Shown piece after piece: positions 35,267 to 44,771 of a stretch of 64,000 nt of DNA. The stretch comes from Neonectria sp. B-13 (lineage: Eukaryota; Ascomycota; Sordariomycetes; Hypocreales; Nectriaceae), in the NCBI GenBank assembly GCA_002682825.1, contig NOKP01000025.1, positions 501,746 through 565,745 on the forward strand, in the 5' to 3' direction. Every line of letters starts with the position of its first letter. Position 1 is the stretch's first letter. A program made the position numbers and the translations under genes. The notes beneath the pieces were generated by a model. It searched no databases. It was not told the origin of the DNA and worked only from the letters and a program-made list of their open reading frames with translations.

Positions 35267-35713
35267 ATGGAAAGGATACTACAGCGGTGGCATCGGTACT
35301 TGCGTCTGCCGCAACAACCCTCAGCCTGGTACCGGGATCGACTTCGCGAGGAACTACGGGAAAGAAGGACTGCACCCACACGGCTCCTCAAGATTAGCGA
35401 GACGGCTGACGTCTTGTACTCGATCAGCCGAGCACGACACGATGGGTTTCCGCTGCGCAGCCTGCCGCCCTTTTCCATCTTCCGCCACGGATTCGTATAT
35501 GCGTACCTGGTGTCCAAGTACACATCCAGGTGGCAGTTTTACAGAGTCGCTGCCTACCTCTGCAGGGTTCCGAACAGCGGCTCCGTCCGCGAGGTGGTGA
35601 ATCCCAGCAAGGATCGCAAGCTCAACGAAGTCGCATCGCGTCATGGCATCGACCGGGGGAAATTCAGGCGTGTCTGTGGTCGACTCCGCCGGGTATGGCC
35701 GCTTCTTCCGTGA
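35267..35713 (+). CDS. Conserved fungal family protein, 148 aa, unknown function
   Basis: A single frame beginning MERILQRWHRYLRLPQQ. The pattern SAWYRDRLREELRERR, then SETADVLYSISRARHDGFPL, YAYLVSKYTSRWQFYR, REVVNPSKDRKLNEVASRH and a closing RRLRRVWPLLP is one I associate with a multicopy family of short fungal proteins without assigned function. It is strongly basic and Arg-rich with no signal peptide or membrane helix. The start is the ATG directly before the conserved block. It sits between transposon debris and the kinase-HAD-PRT gene. The family recognition is from memory of the pattern, not a search. Confidence 0.6.
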   Translation: MERILQRWHRYLRLPQQPSAWYRDRLREELRERRTAPTRLLKISETADVLYSISRARHDGFPLRSLPPFSIFRHGFVYAYLVSKYTSRWQFYRVAAYLCRVPNSGSVREVVNPSKDRKLNEVASRHGIDRGKFRRVCGRLRRVWPLLP

Positions 35714-36231
35714 ATAGGCGACGGTTTTGATGAGGGTCGAACCACTGGTCTTGACTCTCAACAGATGGAACATGGCCGGAATCAAATGTCACCGTGGCGG
35801 TCGCCTCTCAGCCGAATGTTACGTTTCCTTCGCTTGCCTCACCATTACCTGCCAATGGAGCAACATGTTGAAGTGCATAAAAACCGCCCGAAGAAAGGGC
35901 TTTGAAGCCATAGGCTCGAGGCTGGCGGTCGGCCTCCCTTGCGTGCTACCTGGTGGGCCTCCCTGTGTTACCATAAGCCAACTTCTCCTTTGGATCCTGA
36001 CGGGCCCCCATCGTTGCTGGTGCACTGAATCTCCGAGCGTGGCGTATAAAAGCAGACTTTCTTGACAACCAAATCATACCTGAGCACTACAGCTTTCATC
36101 TCCTCAACAGTCAAAGCCCACAGTGATACCTCAATTCGCTGACCATACATTATCTACAACTCGATTCCACATCACGGCCCGTCCCTTCTTTGATCATTTG
36201 AAAACAATCCTCTCAACAAGCAATCAATCAG
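35714..36231. other. Promoter region of the tri-domain gene
   Basis: This holds the TATA box listed separately and a CA-rich leader (36060-36231). No gene is supported. Confidence 0.5.
36045..36051 (+). promoter_or_regulatory. Likely TATA box of the tri-domain gene
   Basis: TATAAAA, 181 bases before the ATG at 36232 and followed by a CA-rich leader. Position and strand fit; the transcription start is not known. Confidence 0.5.
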
Positions 36232-38367
36232 ATGCCTTCCAACATGCCTGAGTGCCCTGGACTACCTCAACCAACCCAGACATTGGTTTCTGAGGAGGCC
36301 CAGGAAACGCAGCCCGCCGAGCCTCCAACCAAGAAGCCAATGGTTGTGGGGTTATATGGGCTTCCCGGCTCAGGAAAGTCGTTTCTCTTGGATCGGCTGA
36401 AAGAACAACTTGATCGGCATGTGTTTGAGTTTTACGAAGGGTCCAAGATGATCGATGCCATTGTCCCCGGCGGTCTTACTGGCTTTGAGAAACTTCGCGA
36501 ACACGATAGATGGCAGATTCGCCAACAAGCAATCCAACAAATCGGATCCGAGAGCCTCAGTAGTGGAAGAGTCGCTGTCGTTACCGGGCACTTCATGTTC
36601 TGGTCGGAAGATGCCAACGCTGGACAGCCGGTCTACACCCCGAGCGACCTGGACACCTTCACACACATTCTCTACTTGGATGTTCCGGCTGAGACTGTTG
36701 CGAAGCGTCGCCGGGATGATGTAGATAGAAAGCGTTCTCCGATATCCGTCGAACACATACGCAAATGGCAGAAAGCCGAAAAGACGGGCTTACGCCATCT
36801 TTGTCGGCAACACGGTATCTTGTTCACTCTCGTGCCACCGCATCCTGATATGATCAGCAAGGTGTCAACACTGGTTCAGGATTTCCAGGGCTACTCTAAG
36901 GAGCTCAATGTATCCCGTGTCGAAGCTCGGCTAGATGCGATAATGCCTAAAGGGAAACGACTGGAAACTGTCCTGGTCCTTGACGGGGATAAAACATTGA
37001 CAGAGTCGGATACTGGGGCCCTGTTCTGGCAAATGGCCCCTAAATCTCAGCCACGGGATAGCAGAGAGTGCCCACTATCAGCTTTGTTCAGCAGCCCTTT
37101 GGGGTACTCTGAGGTCGCCTTCCGCCAAGCCACACTGCTTTATGAAGAAGTGGGCGATGAAGACAAATTCGAGACCTTGTGCGAAGCTGTGGCGTCAGCG
37201 GTGACGATACATCCAGAGTTTATATCGCTGTTGCAGCTGATATCAGGCCATGATCACGTCGGTGCTGTGGTAGTGACATGTGGCCTACGCCGTGTCTGGG
37301 AGAAAGTTCTGGACAGGCTGGGTTTGGCGAAGAGTATCAAGGTCATTGGTGGCGGCCGCATCGCAGATGGCATAATTGTCACTGCCGCAGTCAAAGCTGC
37401 AGTTGTTACTCGGTTGCGGGATGTTCATCAGACGTTTGTTTGGGCGTTTGGTGACAGCTCCATCGACTTGCCCATGCTGGAAGAGGCCGACGAAGCGATT
37501 GTTGTTGTTGGCGACGAAGCATCTAGGAGCAGAAGTATGGACACACTTTTAGCCAATGCCATCGACACGCGTGGTCTGCATGCACGACAGTGCTTGCTCC
37601 CTGGCTCCGTGGCGCCGCGGCTGGATCATCTGAGACTGCCACAGTTGAAATTGACCGACCAAACCTTCATCGAGGCCATCATCGGCCACCGCCGTGGCCG
37701 TTCTAGTTCAGCATCTGATCCTTATCTTGGTCCCTCGAGACTCCGGATGTTACATGCAACAGACAGAAACGCAGCCAAGTTGCTGATGACTCCAACGCGG
37801 AATGCAAGCGTTTCTGGGCCAGCCCTCAGAGCTGCACATGGCCGCGTAGGCTGGTATCTGGCGAATGAGTTTCTCTCGGAGTTGATCGGAGTCGAGGAAT
37901 ATTCCATCCCTCACGTACAAGGTCATGAAACCAGCGGCTATCGGCTCTCCGACGAGGAGCACACATCCATCGTCGCTCTCATGCGCGGCGGAGAACCCAT
38001 GGCCTTGGGAGTCAACAGAGCATTCCCGCTAGCCATGTTCATCCACGCGACAAATCCGGCGGACATCAAGCCGCACCACGTGCAACAGACACGCGCTTTG
38101 GTATTGGTCGATTCGGTGGTCAACAGCGGCAAAACCGTGACCGAGTTTGTCCAGCACGTGCGAAGTCTCTCAGCAAGTATCAAGATAGTGGTGCTCGCGG
38201 GTGTTGTCCAATCCAAGGCCATCTCGGAAGGCCGGTATTCTCTGGGAGCTCTCGCTAGCCACGGAGATGTTTTCCTCGTCGCGCTACGCTTATCTGACAA
38301 CAAGTTTACGGGGACTCGAGGCACGGATACTGGCAACCGTCTCTTTAACACGACTCATATGTCCTGA
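36232..38367 (+). CDS. P-loop kinase / HAD phosphatase / phosphoribosyltransferase fusion protein
   Basis: A single exon of 711 residues. Domain 1 (about 36-225) is a P-loop kinase with Walker A GLPGSGKS at 43-50, a VTGHFMFW segment, and an Arg-rich lid RRRDDVDRKR. Domain 2 (about 245-445) is a HAD hydrolase: nucleophile motif DGDKTLT with Asp251 and Asp253, then VVVTCGLRRVW, and metal motif GDSSIDLPML at 408-417. Domain 3 (about 475-705) is a uracil-phosphoribosyltransferase-like PRTase, with a PRPP-loop motif LVLVDSVVNSGKT near 623-635 in place of the usual DP(M/L)xATG. All three active-site signatures are intact. This fusion occurs in ascomycetes, often annotated only as UPRTase-related; substrate and pathway are not known. 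A role in nucleotide, base or cofactor salvage is an inference from the three chemistries. It lies tail-to-tail with the MFS gene, 183 bases apart. Confidence 0.85.
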   Translation: MPSNMPECPGLPQPTQTLVSEEAQETQPAEPPTKKPMVVGLYGLPGSGKSFLLDRLKEQLDRHVFEFYEGSKMIDAIVPGGLTGFEKLREHDRWQIRQQAIQQIGSESLSSGRVAVVTGHFMFWSEDANAGQPVYTPSDLDTFTHILYLDVPAETVAKRRRDDVDRKRSPISVEHIRKWQKAEKTGLRHLCRQHGILFTLVPPHPDMISKVSTLVQDFQGYSKELNVSRVEARLDAIMPKGKRLETVLVLDGDKTLTESDTGALFWQMAPKSQPRDSRECPLSALFSSPLGYSEVAFRQATLLYEEVGDEDKFETLCEAVASAVTIHPEFISLLQLISGHDHVGAVVVTCGLRRVWEKVLDRLGLAKSIKVIGGGRIADGIIVTAAVKAAVVTRLRDVHQTFVWAFGDSSIDLPMLEEADEAIVVVGDEASRSRSMDTLLANAIDTRGLHARQCLLPGSVAPRLDHLRLPQLKLTDQTFIEAIIGHRRGRSSSASDPYLGPSRLRMLHATDRNAAKLLMTPTRNASVSGPALRAAHGRVGWYLANEFLSELIGVEEYSIPHVQGHETSGYRLSDEEHTSIVALMRGGEPMALGVNRAFPLAMFIHATNPADIKPHHVQQTRALVLVDSVVNSGKTVTEFVQHVRSLSASIKIVVLAGVVQSKAISEGRYSLGALASHGDVFLVALRLSDNKFTGTRGTDTGNRLFNTTHMS

Positions 38368-38550
38368 AAACACTGTTGAGGAGTCAAGGAGGAGGAATTA
38401 TAGTACCTGGAGTAGGTTCCCAAGGAAGGTCACAGACATTGTCAGGTAACATACTGGATCTCAAACTTCCAAGGACCTAAGCCTAGTACTTTGATCTTTG
38501 TATTTCACTGCAGAAAACAATAAACAGGACCCTTACCAACCTTCAGTGTC

Positions 38551-40494
38551 TTACAACATGTATCTCCACGTCAGAGCCTTGTCTCCCTTCTCAGACAGTT
38601 CCTCGGCGGTGTATCGGTTGGCTTCGCCCTCACCTGTCCTGCTCTCGCGTTTCTTGTTGATTTGGGTGTATCCGAGAACCAAAATAAGAGCAGCGACAAT
38701 GCCAGCACTAATAAATCCGAGTTCGAGTGCATGCCCAAGAATAAATCGAGGTCCATCTGCCTGTCTGTAGAAATTGGCTGCCATGGCCTAAGCTCTTTGC
38801 ATCAGTACGGGTCGACATTCATGAGAGTGGGTGGTACTTACGCCGCCGAGATTTCCAACACCAATTTGCAGTGCCATACCTGTGCCTCGCTTGTAGCTGC
38901 CTGCCAGGTTGTTCGCAAGCCATGTGATGACACCAGGGAACGCTGGATAGATGGCACAAGCTGCGATGAATACACCAGCGTAGACCACCTTGGGGTTGCT
39001 GGTCGTGATACACCTAAACGGGAAATACCATGTGAGCCTTCGGGAAGTTGCGTGGTATTTTGGAAACTGGGATTGGGAAAACTCACATTGTGAAGCCAAC
39101 AATCATAATGCAGAGGAACGCGATGATGAAGGGGCTTCGCTTTCCAACGCGATCCGAAGTATACGCGACGACAACGGCGAGAATAGCGGCCGTGATGTAG
39201 ATAGGAACCGTCATAAGCTGGGATGTGCTGGACGTGTGCCCGAGATTGCGAATGATGGTTGGGAGGAACAAGCTGATGCCGTATAGAGGGCATACAATCT
39301 GATCGACTCGTCAGTGGCTATCCAATAACCTCACGGAAACGAGGAGGGAGAAATAAATGACGACTTACCCCCCAGTAGACGAAGATGTTGACCCAAATCT
39401 GCCAGTCCTTGAATGCGCTCCAGACATACTTCCACTTGAACTCATCGGCCTCGGCAACTTGGACTTCTTCACGCCCCTCACCACGGCCCTGGGCCTGGTA
39501 CTTGAGGCGATAAACAACAAAGGCCCGCTCCTCCTCTGTGAGAAACGTGGCCGTCTCGGGAAAGTCGTGTAGGACGAAAAAGGCAAGGATTGCAACAATA
39601 ACGGTGACGATGCCTTCGAGGATGAAGATCCAGCGCCAGCCTTCAAGCCCGCCCACTCCGTCCATCTTAGCGATTGCGAAAGCGAGGAGGCCACTAAATG
39701 CGCCGGCAATTGAGGCGGCGGAGAAGAACAAGGCCTGGCGGAATTGAATCTCATGGCGGCAGTACCACATGGTCAAATAGTACTGTGAGTTTGAGAGTCA
39801 GCACGATGAATACGAGGCGGATATTGGAGACAATGTACCGCGACTCCAGGAAAGAGTCCCGCCTCGGTGAGTCCCAGAAAGACGCGCGCGACGAGAAGTC
39901 CATGGTAGTTTTGTACGATGCCCATCAGAGTCATCACAGTGCCCCATGCCACCATGATGGTTGGAAGCCAGACGCTGGGACGAAGCTTCTTGAGAAGCAG
40001 ATTGGATGGCACTTCGAAAGCTGCGTAGGTGAAGAAGAAAACGGTCAGGCACCAATTGTACTGGTCGGGTTCCATCTTAAGATCTTCTTGAAGGCCCTCG
40101 ATCTTTGCGTTGCCGATATTGCCTCCTACATTGAGAGAGGGTGCGTTAGTACCTATAACTGCTTGGAGCCTCGAAGGCATGACCATGCACTGGCTGAACT
40201 TACGGTCTAGAAAGGAGAGCAGATACAGGAGTGCAAGCATAGGGATCAAGCGAATGTCCATCTGTGTCGGGATGTCAGTAAAATGTTCGGGGATCTTCAG
40301 TTGTGGTAAAGAACTATAACAACCTTGCGGAGGATCTTCTTCTCATCGAGATGGGAAAAAGACGCGAGGGTCGTCCGTGGCGCCGTGAGGCCATCAACGT
40401 GGACTATTTGGCCTTGTCCACTTCGGTCAGAGGCGTTGCCCAACTCGGCCTCGACCACGTCGGCTTTCTCGACGGGAGGCGCGTAGGAAGACAT
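38551..40494 (-). CDS. MFS transporter, Dal5 (allantoate permease) / anion:cation symporter type
   Basis: Seven minus-strand exons: 40494-40324, 40261-40204, 40125-39839, 39782-39369, 39298-39087, 39013-38842, 38787-38551; phases agree throughout, giving 516 residues. Intron 1 uses a weak GTTGTT donor, chosen because it yields LRKMDIRLIPMLALLYLLSFLDR, the family's helix-1 start. LDRGNIGNAKIEGL after it is the family signature. Helix segments follow in the usual order, with a central cytoplasmic loop (AQGRGEGREEVQVAEADEF) and an SDRVGKRSPF motif in the second half. Members import small organic anions such as allantoate, nicotinate, biotin precursors or sugar acids across the plasma membrane; the substrate here is not evident. 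It is divergent from the Zn2Cys6 gene across 1.4 kb with five CGGATCCG palindromes, which suggests control by that regulator. Confidence 0.9.
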
Positions 40495-40909
40495 GTTGGA
40501 AGCAGGAGTGGGTTATTGTGAATAGAGGTTATATTCCCTGGAGGCTGGGAGAGGTGCCGACAAAGTCCACAAAGGCTTGATGGGGACTGACTTGAATGAA
40601 CCCCCAAGCGTGCTTGGATTCCTTCGTGTTTGATAGCCAAAGACATGGAGAATCAAGGACTTAAATGCTTTTCCTTGTCAAGCCTTGGCCACCCTACCAA
40701 ACCCCCCAAAGGGCCCACCTCGGCCTGATCATCTTCGTCTGTCATTAAACTAAACTACACAAGCGGCTGGATGGAGTAGAGGGCCCACCACGACGCAGCT
40801 GAGCAAATCAACATGGCATGGTTTGAGGGGAAGAAATCCGGGGTAACAGGAAGATGGCGGGTTTCCCCCGCACTTTGTCTGAGCGCTTATCTGGGACATG
40901 GAAGGTTGA

Positions 40910-40917
40910 CGGATCCG
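40910..40917. promoter_or_regulatory. CGGATCCG palindrome, site 1
   Basis: Perfect CGG-AT-CCG inverted triplet, 416 bases upstream of the MFS transporter start. CGG triplets in inverted repeat are the classic half-sites of Zn2Cys6 dimers. Confidence 0.6.
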
Positions 40918-41119
40918 AGAATGTTTGAGTAATGAATAGTATGAACAGGTGTATGAGGCAGCAGTAGCTCGCACTAAAAGAACAGGAATGACTCGGTGGC
41001 TGGGAAAGAAAAGCTGGGGTCAAGCATACGTACGAATATTGAGTCCCTAGTTGAGTAGGTAGCGCGGTGCACATGCAAACATTGTGTCATTGGTCAACAT
41101 GTGGAGGCTTGGGCTGAGG

Positions 41120-41137
41120 ATCATCGGATCCGATGAT
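41120..41137. promoter_or_regulatory. CGGATCCG palindrome, site 2 (18-bp extended)
   Basis: ATCATCGGATCCGATGAT is a perfect 18-bp inverted repeat centred on CGGATCCG, the most extended of the series. Confidence 0.65.
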
Positions 41138-41256
41138 GCCTGCTGGTTGCCTTGGCCGCGATTGGCCAGGAGCAGCTAAACGGAACAGAACCGTTATGGA
41201 GACTAATAATTTACCGGCGCAAAGAGGAAGTTGTCGTAGGTAGAGCCCGGCAGTAT

Positions 41257-41264
41257 CGGATCCG
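41257..41264. promoter_or_regulatory. CGGATCCG palindrome, site 3
   Basis: Perfect core in the sequence TATCGGATCCGGGT, near the middle of the divergent promoter. Confidence 0.55.
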
Positions 41265-41716
41265 GGTTTCTTTGCCAGACATGCTCGTCGGAACGGATCC
41301 CGCACTGCGCTCTGCAAAGTGGCAACACCACCATTGAAATGCCTCGATGTAACCAACTCGGACCAGACTTCGGCACTGACAGCTAAGCCCCTAGGATTTG
41401 AGTCCCCATGCCTGGGATTTGAGTCCCCAAGCCTAGGTTCCGGGCTCTAAGCGGCCAAGCCATCTTCTATCAGAGAGGCAACATCACTAAATCTCAGTAC
41501 CTCTAGCTACCTGCTCAAGCTACAAAGCGCTGTAGCCGGCGGCGACTGGGTGCTTAAGTTTGCTAGGATCTGCTTCACGGTCACTGTGGTGGACTGTGGC
41601 GCCGTGTGCTGCCCCTATCCCCAGCTAACGATCGGCACTCGATGCTACTGAATGCTCAATTACCCCGCACCTGCTTCAAGTTGTCAAACGGGGACCGGAG
41701 GAAGTGGCTGGATAAA

Positions 41717-41724
41717 CGGATCCG
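41717..41724. promoter_or_regulatory. CGGATCCG palindrome, site 4
   Basis: Perfect core in AAACGGATCCGAGC, 201 bases upstream of the Zn2Cys6 regulator start. It shares the CGGATCCGAG context with sites 1, 5 and 7. Confidence 0.6.
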
Positions 41725-41844
41725 AGCTGCATCTCATATCCCAAAGGCTTGCTTCCCTGTCACCTGTAAACATCTGAGATCTCCATCCAAGCCAAAGCAA
41801 CCGTTCGTTATCCACAATTCGCAGTCCACAATCACACCCCCGAC

Positions 41845-41852
41845 CGGATCCG
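41845..41852. promoter_or_regulatory. CGGATCCG palindrome, site 5
   Basis: Perfect core in GACCGGATCCGAGCC, 73 bases upstream of the regulator start, a position that would suit autoregulation. Confidence 0.6.
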
Positions 41853-41924
41853 AGCCAGGGAACCTTGATTCGAACTCTGCGACCCGTATTGAAGGCCTCT
41901 TTCAGTGGAAGAGAGGCCCAAATC

Positions 41925-44208
41925 ATGCCTGAGCGCCTCGTCGCCCGCCGTACCCAGTTCTCCAGCTGTGACGAATGCCGCAGATCGCGAGTTGCCTGTG
42001 ATGCTAACAGCCGTGGCAACGCTGTTGGTGCGCCGTCTGCTCCCTGCACCCGTTGTCTGAACCGGCGCCGGGCGTGCACCTTCAAGGTAAGTTATACAAT
42101 CTATGCGACTCTCCAATTGTTGACTGACTCCGATGCCGCTCCCGGCGCTTGATGCAGTGGATCCAAGATGCCAAAGCCGGTGCCTCCAATACGGCGTCTC
42201 CACCGAAACGAATGGACCGCCGCCGAACAACTACGGCCCATTCTCCAAAGAACACACTGCCAACTCAATCTATTCTTGTTGAAACTGTCCCTGAAGAAAC
42301 AGCAGCGAGAATTCGGGTTGACATAGACAGCACTGGCACCAGCACCGACACCTCAGCTACCGACCTCTGGCGAAACTTGACCAGCTCCGTGCCGTCTGCT
42401 CAGACTACACCTTTCGCGGCTTCATCACCGCAACCCTCCGTGATACCACATTCTGCAGGCTCAACGGACTTTGAAGATCCTGCGCTGGGTGTCTTGAGCG
42501 ACTCCGAGTTCAAATGGCTTCAGGGACTATACAAAGAAGGGTTCGAGGCCGTCTTCGGCTCTTGGATGGGTAGATACAGTTGCCCTTTTTTGTACGTGCA
42601 CCACCCAGGATGTGGAAATGTTTTGACGGACTTCTGTAAATACTTACCGTACGTCCTCCTAGATTCGAGCAAGATGGTCTTCCTGAAAAGTATGTCAGCA
42701 TATCCGACCTGTGCTGTCACCTCGACCAGTGCATGGCAGATGCTGCAAATGGCGGCCAAGCCCAAGCCCAATCTCAGGACTTGGAGGCCATTGATATACA
42801 AGACATCAACAAAAGAGACTCACTCATCGAGCACTCTCTCCGCAGTACTATTGCTGCCTTCTCAGCCAGATGGCTGCCCATCGCCTCCTCACCGACTCTC
42901 CACCTCGACTTCCACCTTGACATGGACAACTGCCGCGTGGTTCAAGTACTCTGGCGACATGCTCGGAGGGACATGCTCAGAATCATCAACCGACCATCGT
43001 ACCGATCGATGCTGTCTTTGTTTCTCTTTGCACTGACTCCGATTCCCGTCGGCATCTCCGAGGATGAAGAGGCCGACGGAATATCTGGCCAAGTCTGCGT
43101 CCATGCGGCCCTCCAACAAGTGCAGACACTTCGAGCCAGGCAGAGAAATCTGCAATTCAGCGGCTCAAAGGTGTCTCCGTCCCTAAGACGTCCCCAGGCG
43201 ATATCAAGCACCCCGGAGTCGGTCGACCCTTCTGGTTTCATCAATGCAGAAAGCGTCGCATATTGGGCAGCTCTGACCTTCGACACGTCGGCGTCCCTGA
43301 CCCTCAATTGCAGACCCTTGCTTTCATCGGGACTTTTCGGTTTCGAGGCTGAAATGCCCTGGAGCCTGGTCAGGGCCTGCTCCAAAATGTTTGACGAAAC
43401 TGCCAAGCACTGGCGTCGAGGAAGCTCTGAAATGACCGACGAACGGGCAAACCAGGTCATTGGTGCCTCCGCTTGCTGGAAGTTGCTGGGCTGGAAGCTA
43501 GCTGCCGTCTTCAAAGAAGCGCTTCGGGATGGTCACGACGAGTCCCAGGTCCGCAAGACACTCGCAGCGGTCGTCGATTCGATTAAGCAATTTAATATCA
43601 CCTTTCGTCCGCACTTGGATGAATGCCACAAACGAATCCAGTTCCTCGGCCAACGAACCAAACTCCGTTGGTGTAAGTATTCATGACTCGTCGTTGCTTA
43701 TATTTCAAGAGATTCCTTGACTAATCGCGGTCCAGTTTCACTCATGTTGCACTATCACCTTAGTATCCTGATAATACTCGACAGCATCGAGGTTACGGAT
43801 CGTCATGATTTGCTAGCAGATCTTGAAGAGGCAAGCACCGAAGCGGAGAACACAATCATGAATACCTTAGTGTTCGGCCTGCACACCACCGTCACCATGA
43901 GGCGGGTTTCGCAGCCCACTTCCGGTACTCCCACATATCGAGGGGGAACAGCACCAGACACAGCCTTCACCGTCCCCCTCCTTTCCATTGACCCTTATCC
44001 ACATCATGTCGTTGCCAGTGTGCAGCTGATGCGGAAAGCTATCGATCGGGACTTGACCAGCGGGAAAATTACTGAGGAATCGTACGGCAGCTTGTTCTCA
44101 ACCTTGGAGCTCTCGTTGGAACATTTACCACAGAGCTCCAAGTCTGTTCAGGCGGCAAGAGCCAAATTTTCCACTTCAAAGCCGAACAGAATAGCGGGAG
44201 AGTCATAA
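41925..44208 (+). CDS. Zn2Cys6 transcription factor, probable cluster regulator
   Basis: Four exons, 41925-42086, 42158-42591, 42663-43672 and 43736-44208 (donors GTAAGT, GTACGT, GTAAGT), giving 692 residues with consistent phases. Intron 2 was fixed by joining SCPFL to FEQDGLPEKYVSISDLCCHL. The N-terminus carries a complete cluster, Cys15, 18, 25, 41, 44 and 51, spaced C-x2-C-x6-C-x15-C-x2-C-x6-C. The middle loop of 15 is at the long end of the normal range, and the basic residues RRSRVA follow the second Cys. The rest resembles the fungal regulator middle-homology region (CRVVQVLWRHARRDMLRIIN, AYWAALTFDTSASLTLN). It presumably binds CGG half-sites. Seven CGGATCCG palindromes flank it and its neighbours, so it is the natural candidate to read them. 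Confidence 0.9.
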
Positions 44209-44515
44209 CCGTTACTCTGCCTTGTAATACGTACTCTGGTAAATAAATAACTACCCGTGAAAAGATCAAAGGCACATGGATAGCTTGAATTTCGAGTTGC
44301 CACCATATCAGTCTAATATCGCTCATAATTCCCAACTACAAAGAGTGAAAGGTGTTCGTTCTCTTGACTCACATGCCAAAAACAAAGGTTTCGGTCAAAA
44401 ACTAGATCACAGACGTTGGGTTGTGACGATGTCCGGGCATAATTACAGCTGCAGCCACCGACGACGCCAAGTGTAAGACTAGTGTGTAGTGCGGTAGATA
44501 ATCAAGATCTCAGAG

Positions 44516-44529
44516 CGTCGGATCCGACG
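44516..44529. promoter_or_regulatory. CGGATCCG palindrome, site 6 (14-bp extended)
   Basis: CGTCGGATCCGACG is a perfect 14-bp inverted repeat, 243 bases upstream of the dehydrogenase start. Confidence 0.62.
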
Positions 44530-44604
44530 TTGATCAATTTGGGTGGCAAGGTGGCACCCCGCGATGAGGAAAGTGGAGATGGGTCTAGGAGGAAGATAGA
44601 CCAT

Positions 44605-44612
44605 CGGATCCG
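44605..44612. promoter_or_regulatory. CGGATCCG palindrome, site 7
   Basis: Perfect core in CATCGGATCCGAGAA, 160 bases upstream of the dehydrogenase start. Its right flank CGAGA matches site 1. Confidence 0.6.
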
Positions 44613-44771
44613 AGAATTCACCCGTACATAACATGACTAAAGCATGCTTCTGTACGCTTGTAATGCTTCTTTTACTTCAAGCAAGACTTCGTTTGTACTC
44701 CAGCACGACCGAGCTATCCTTTGGAAATATCACCCCCTTCGACTGTCACCATTCGCCTTGCCCCCGACAAT

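Larger units (their letters stand above)
40495..41924. other. Divergent promoter region, MFS transporter / Zn2Cys6 regulator
   Basis: No gene is supported. Five perfect CGGATCCG sites (listed separately) and one imperfect CGGATCCC at 41294-41301 are spread through it. A 22-bp direct repeat containing GATTTGAGTCCCCA occurs twice at about 41396-41437. Confidence 0.7.
44209..44771. other. Promoter region of the dehydrogenase gene
   Basis: This holds palindromes 6 and 7; no gene is supported. Confidence 0.6.

Noticed and set aside
36543..36550. CGGATCCG in the kinase-HAD-PRT coding region (also single copies at 20679 in a CDS and 18875)
   Set aside because: Isolated single occurrences, two of them inside coding sequence; not counted as part of the promoter series.
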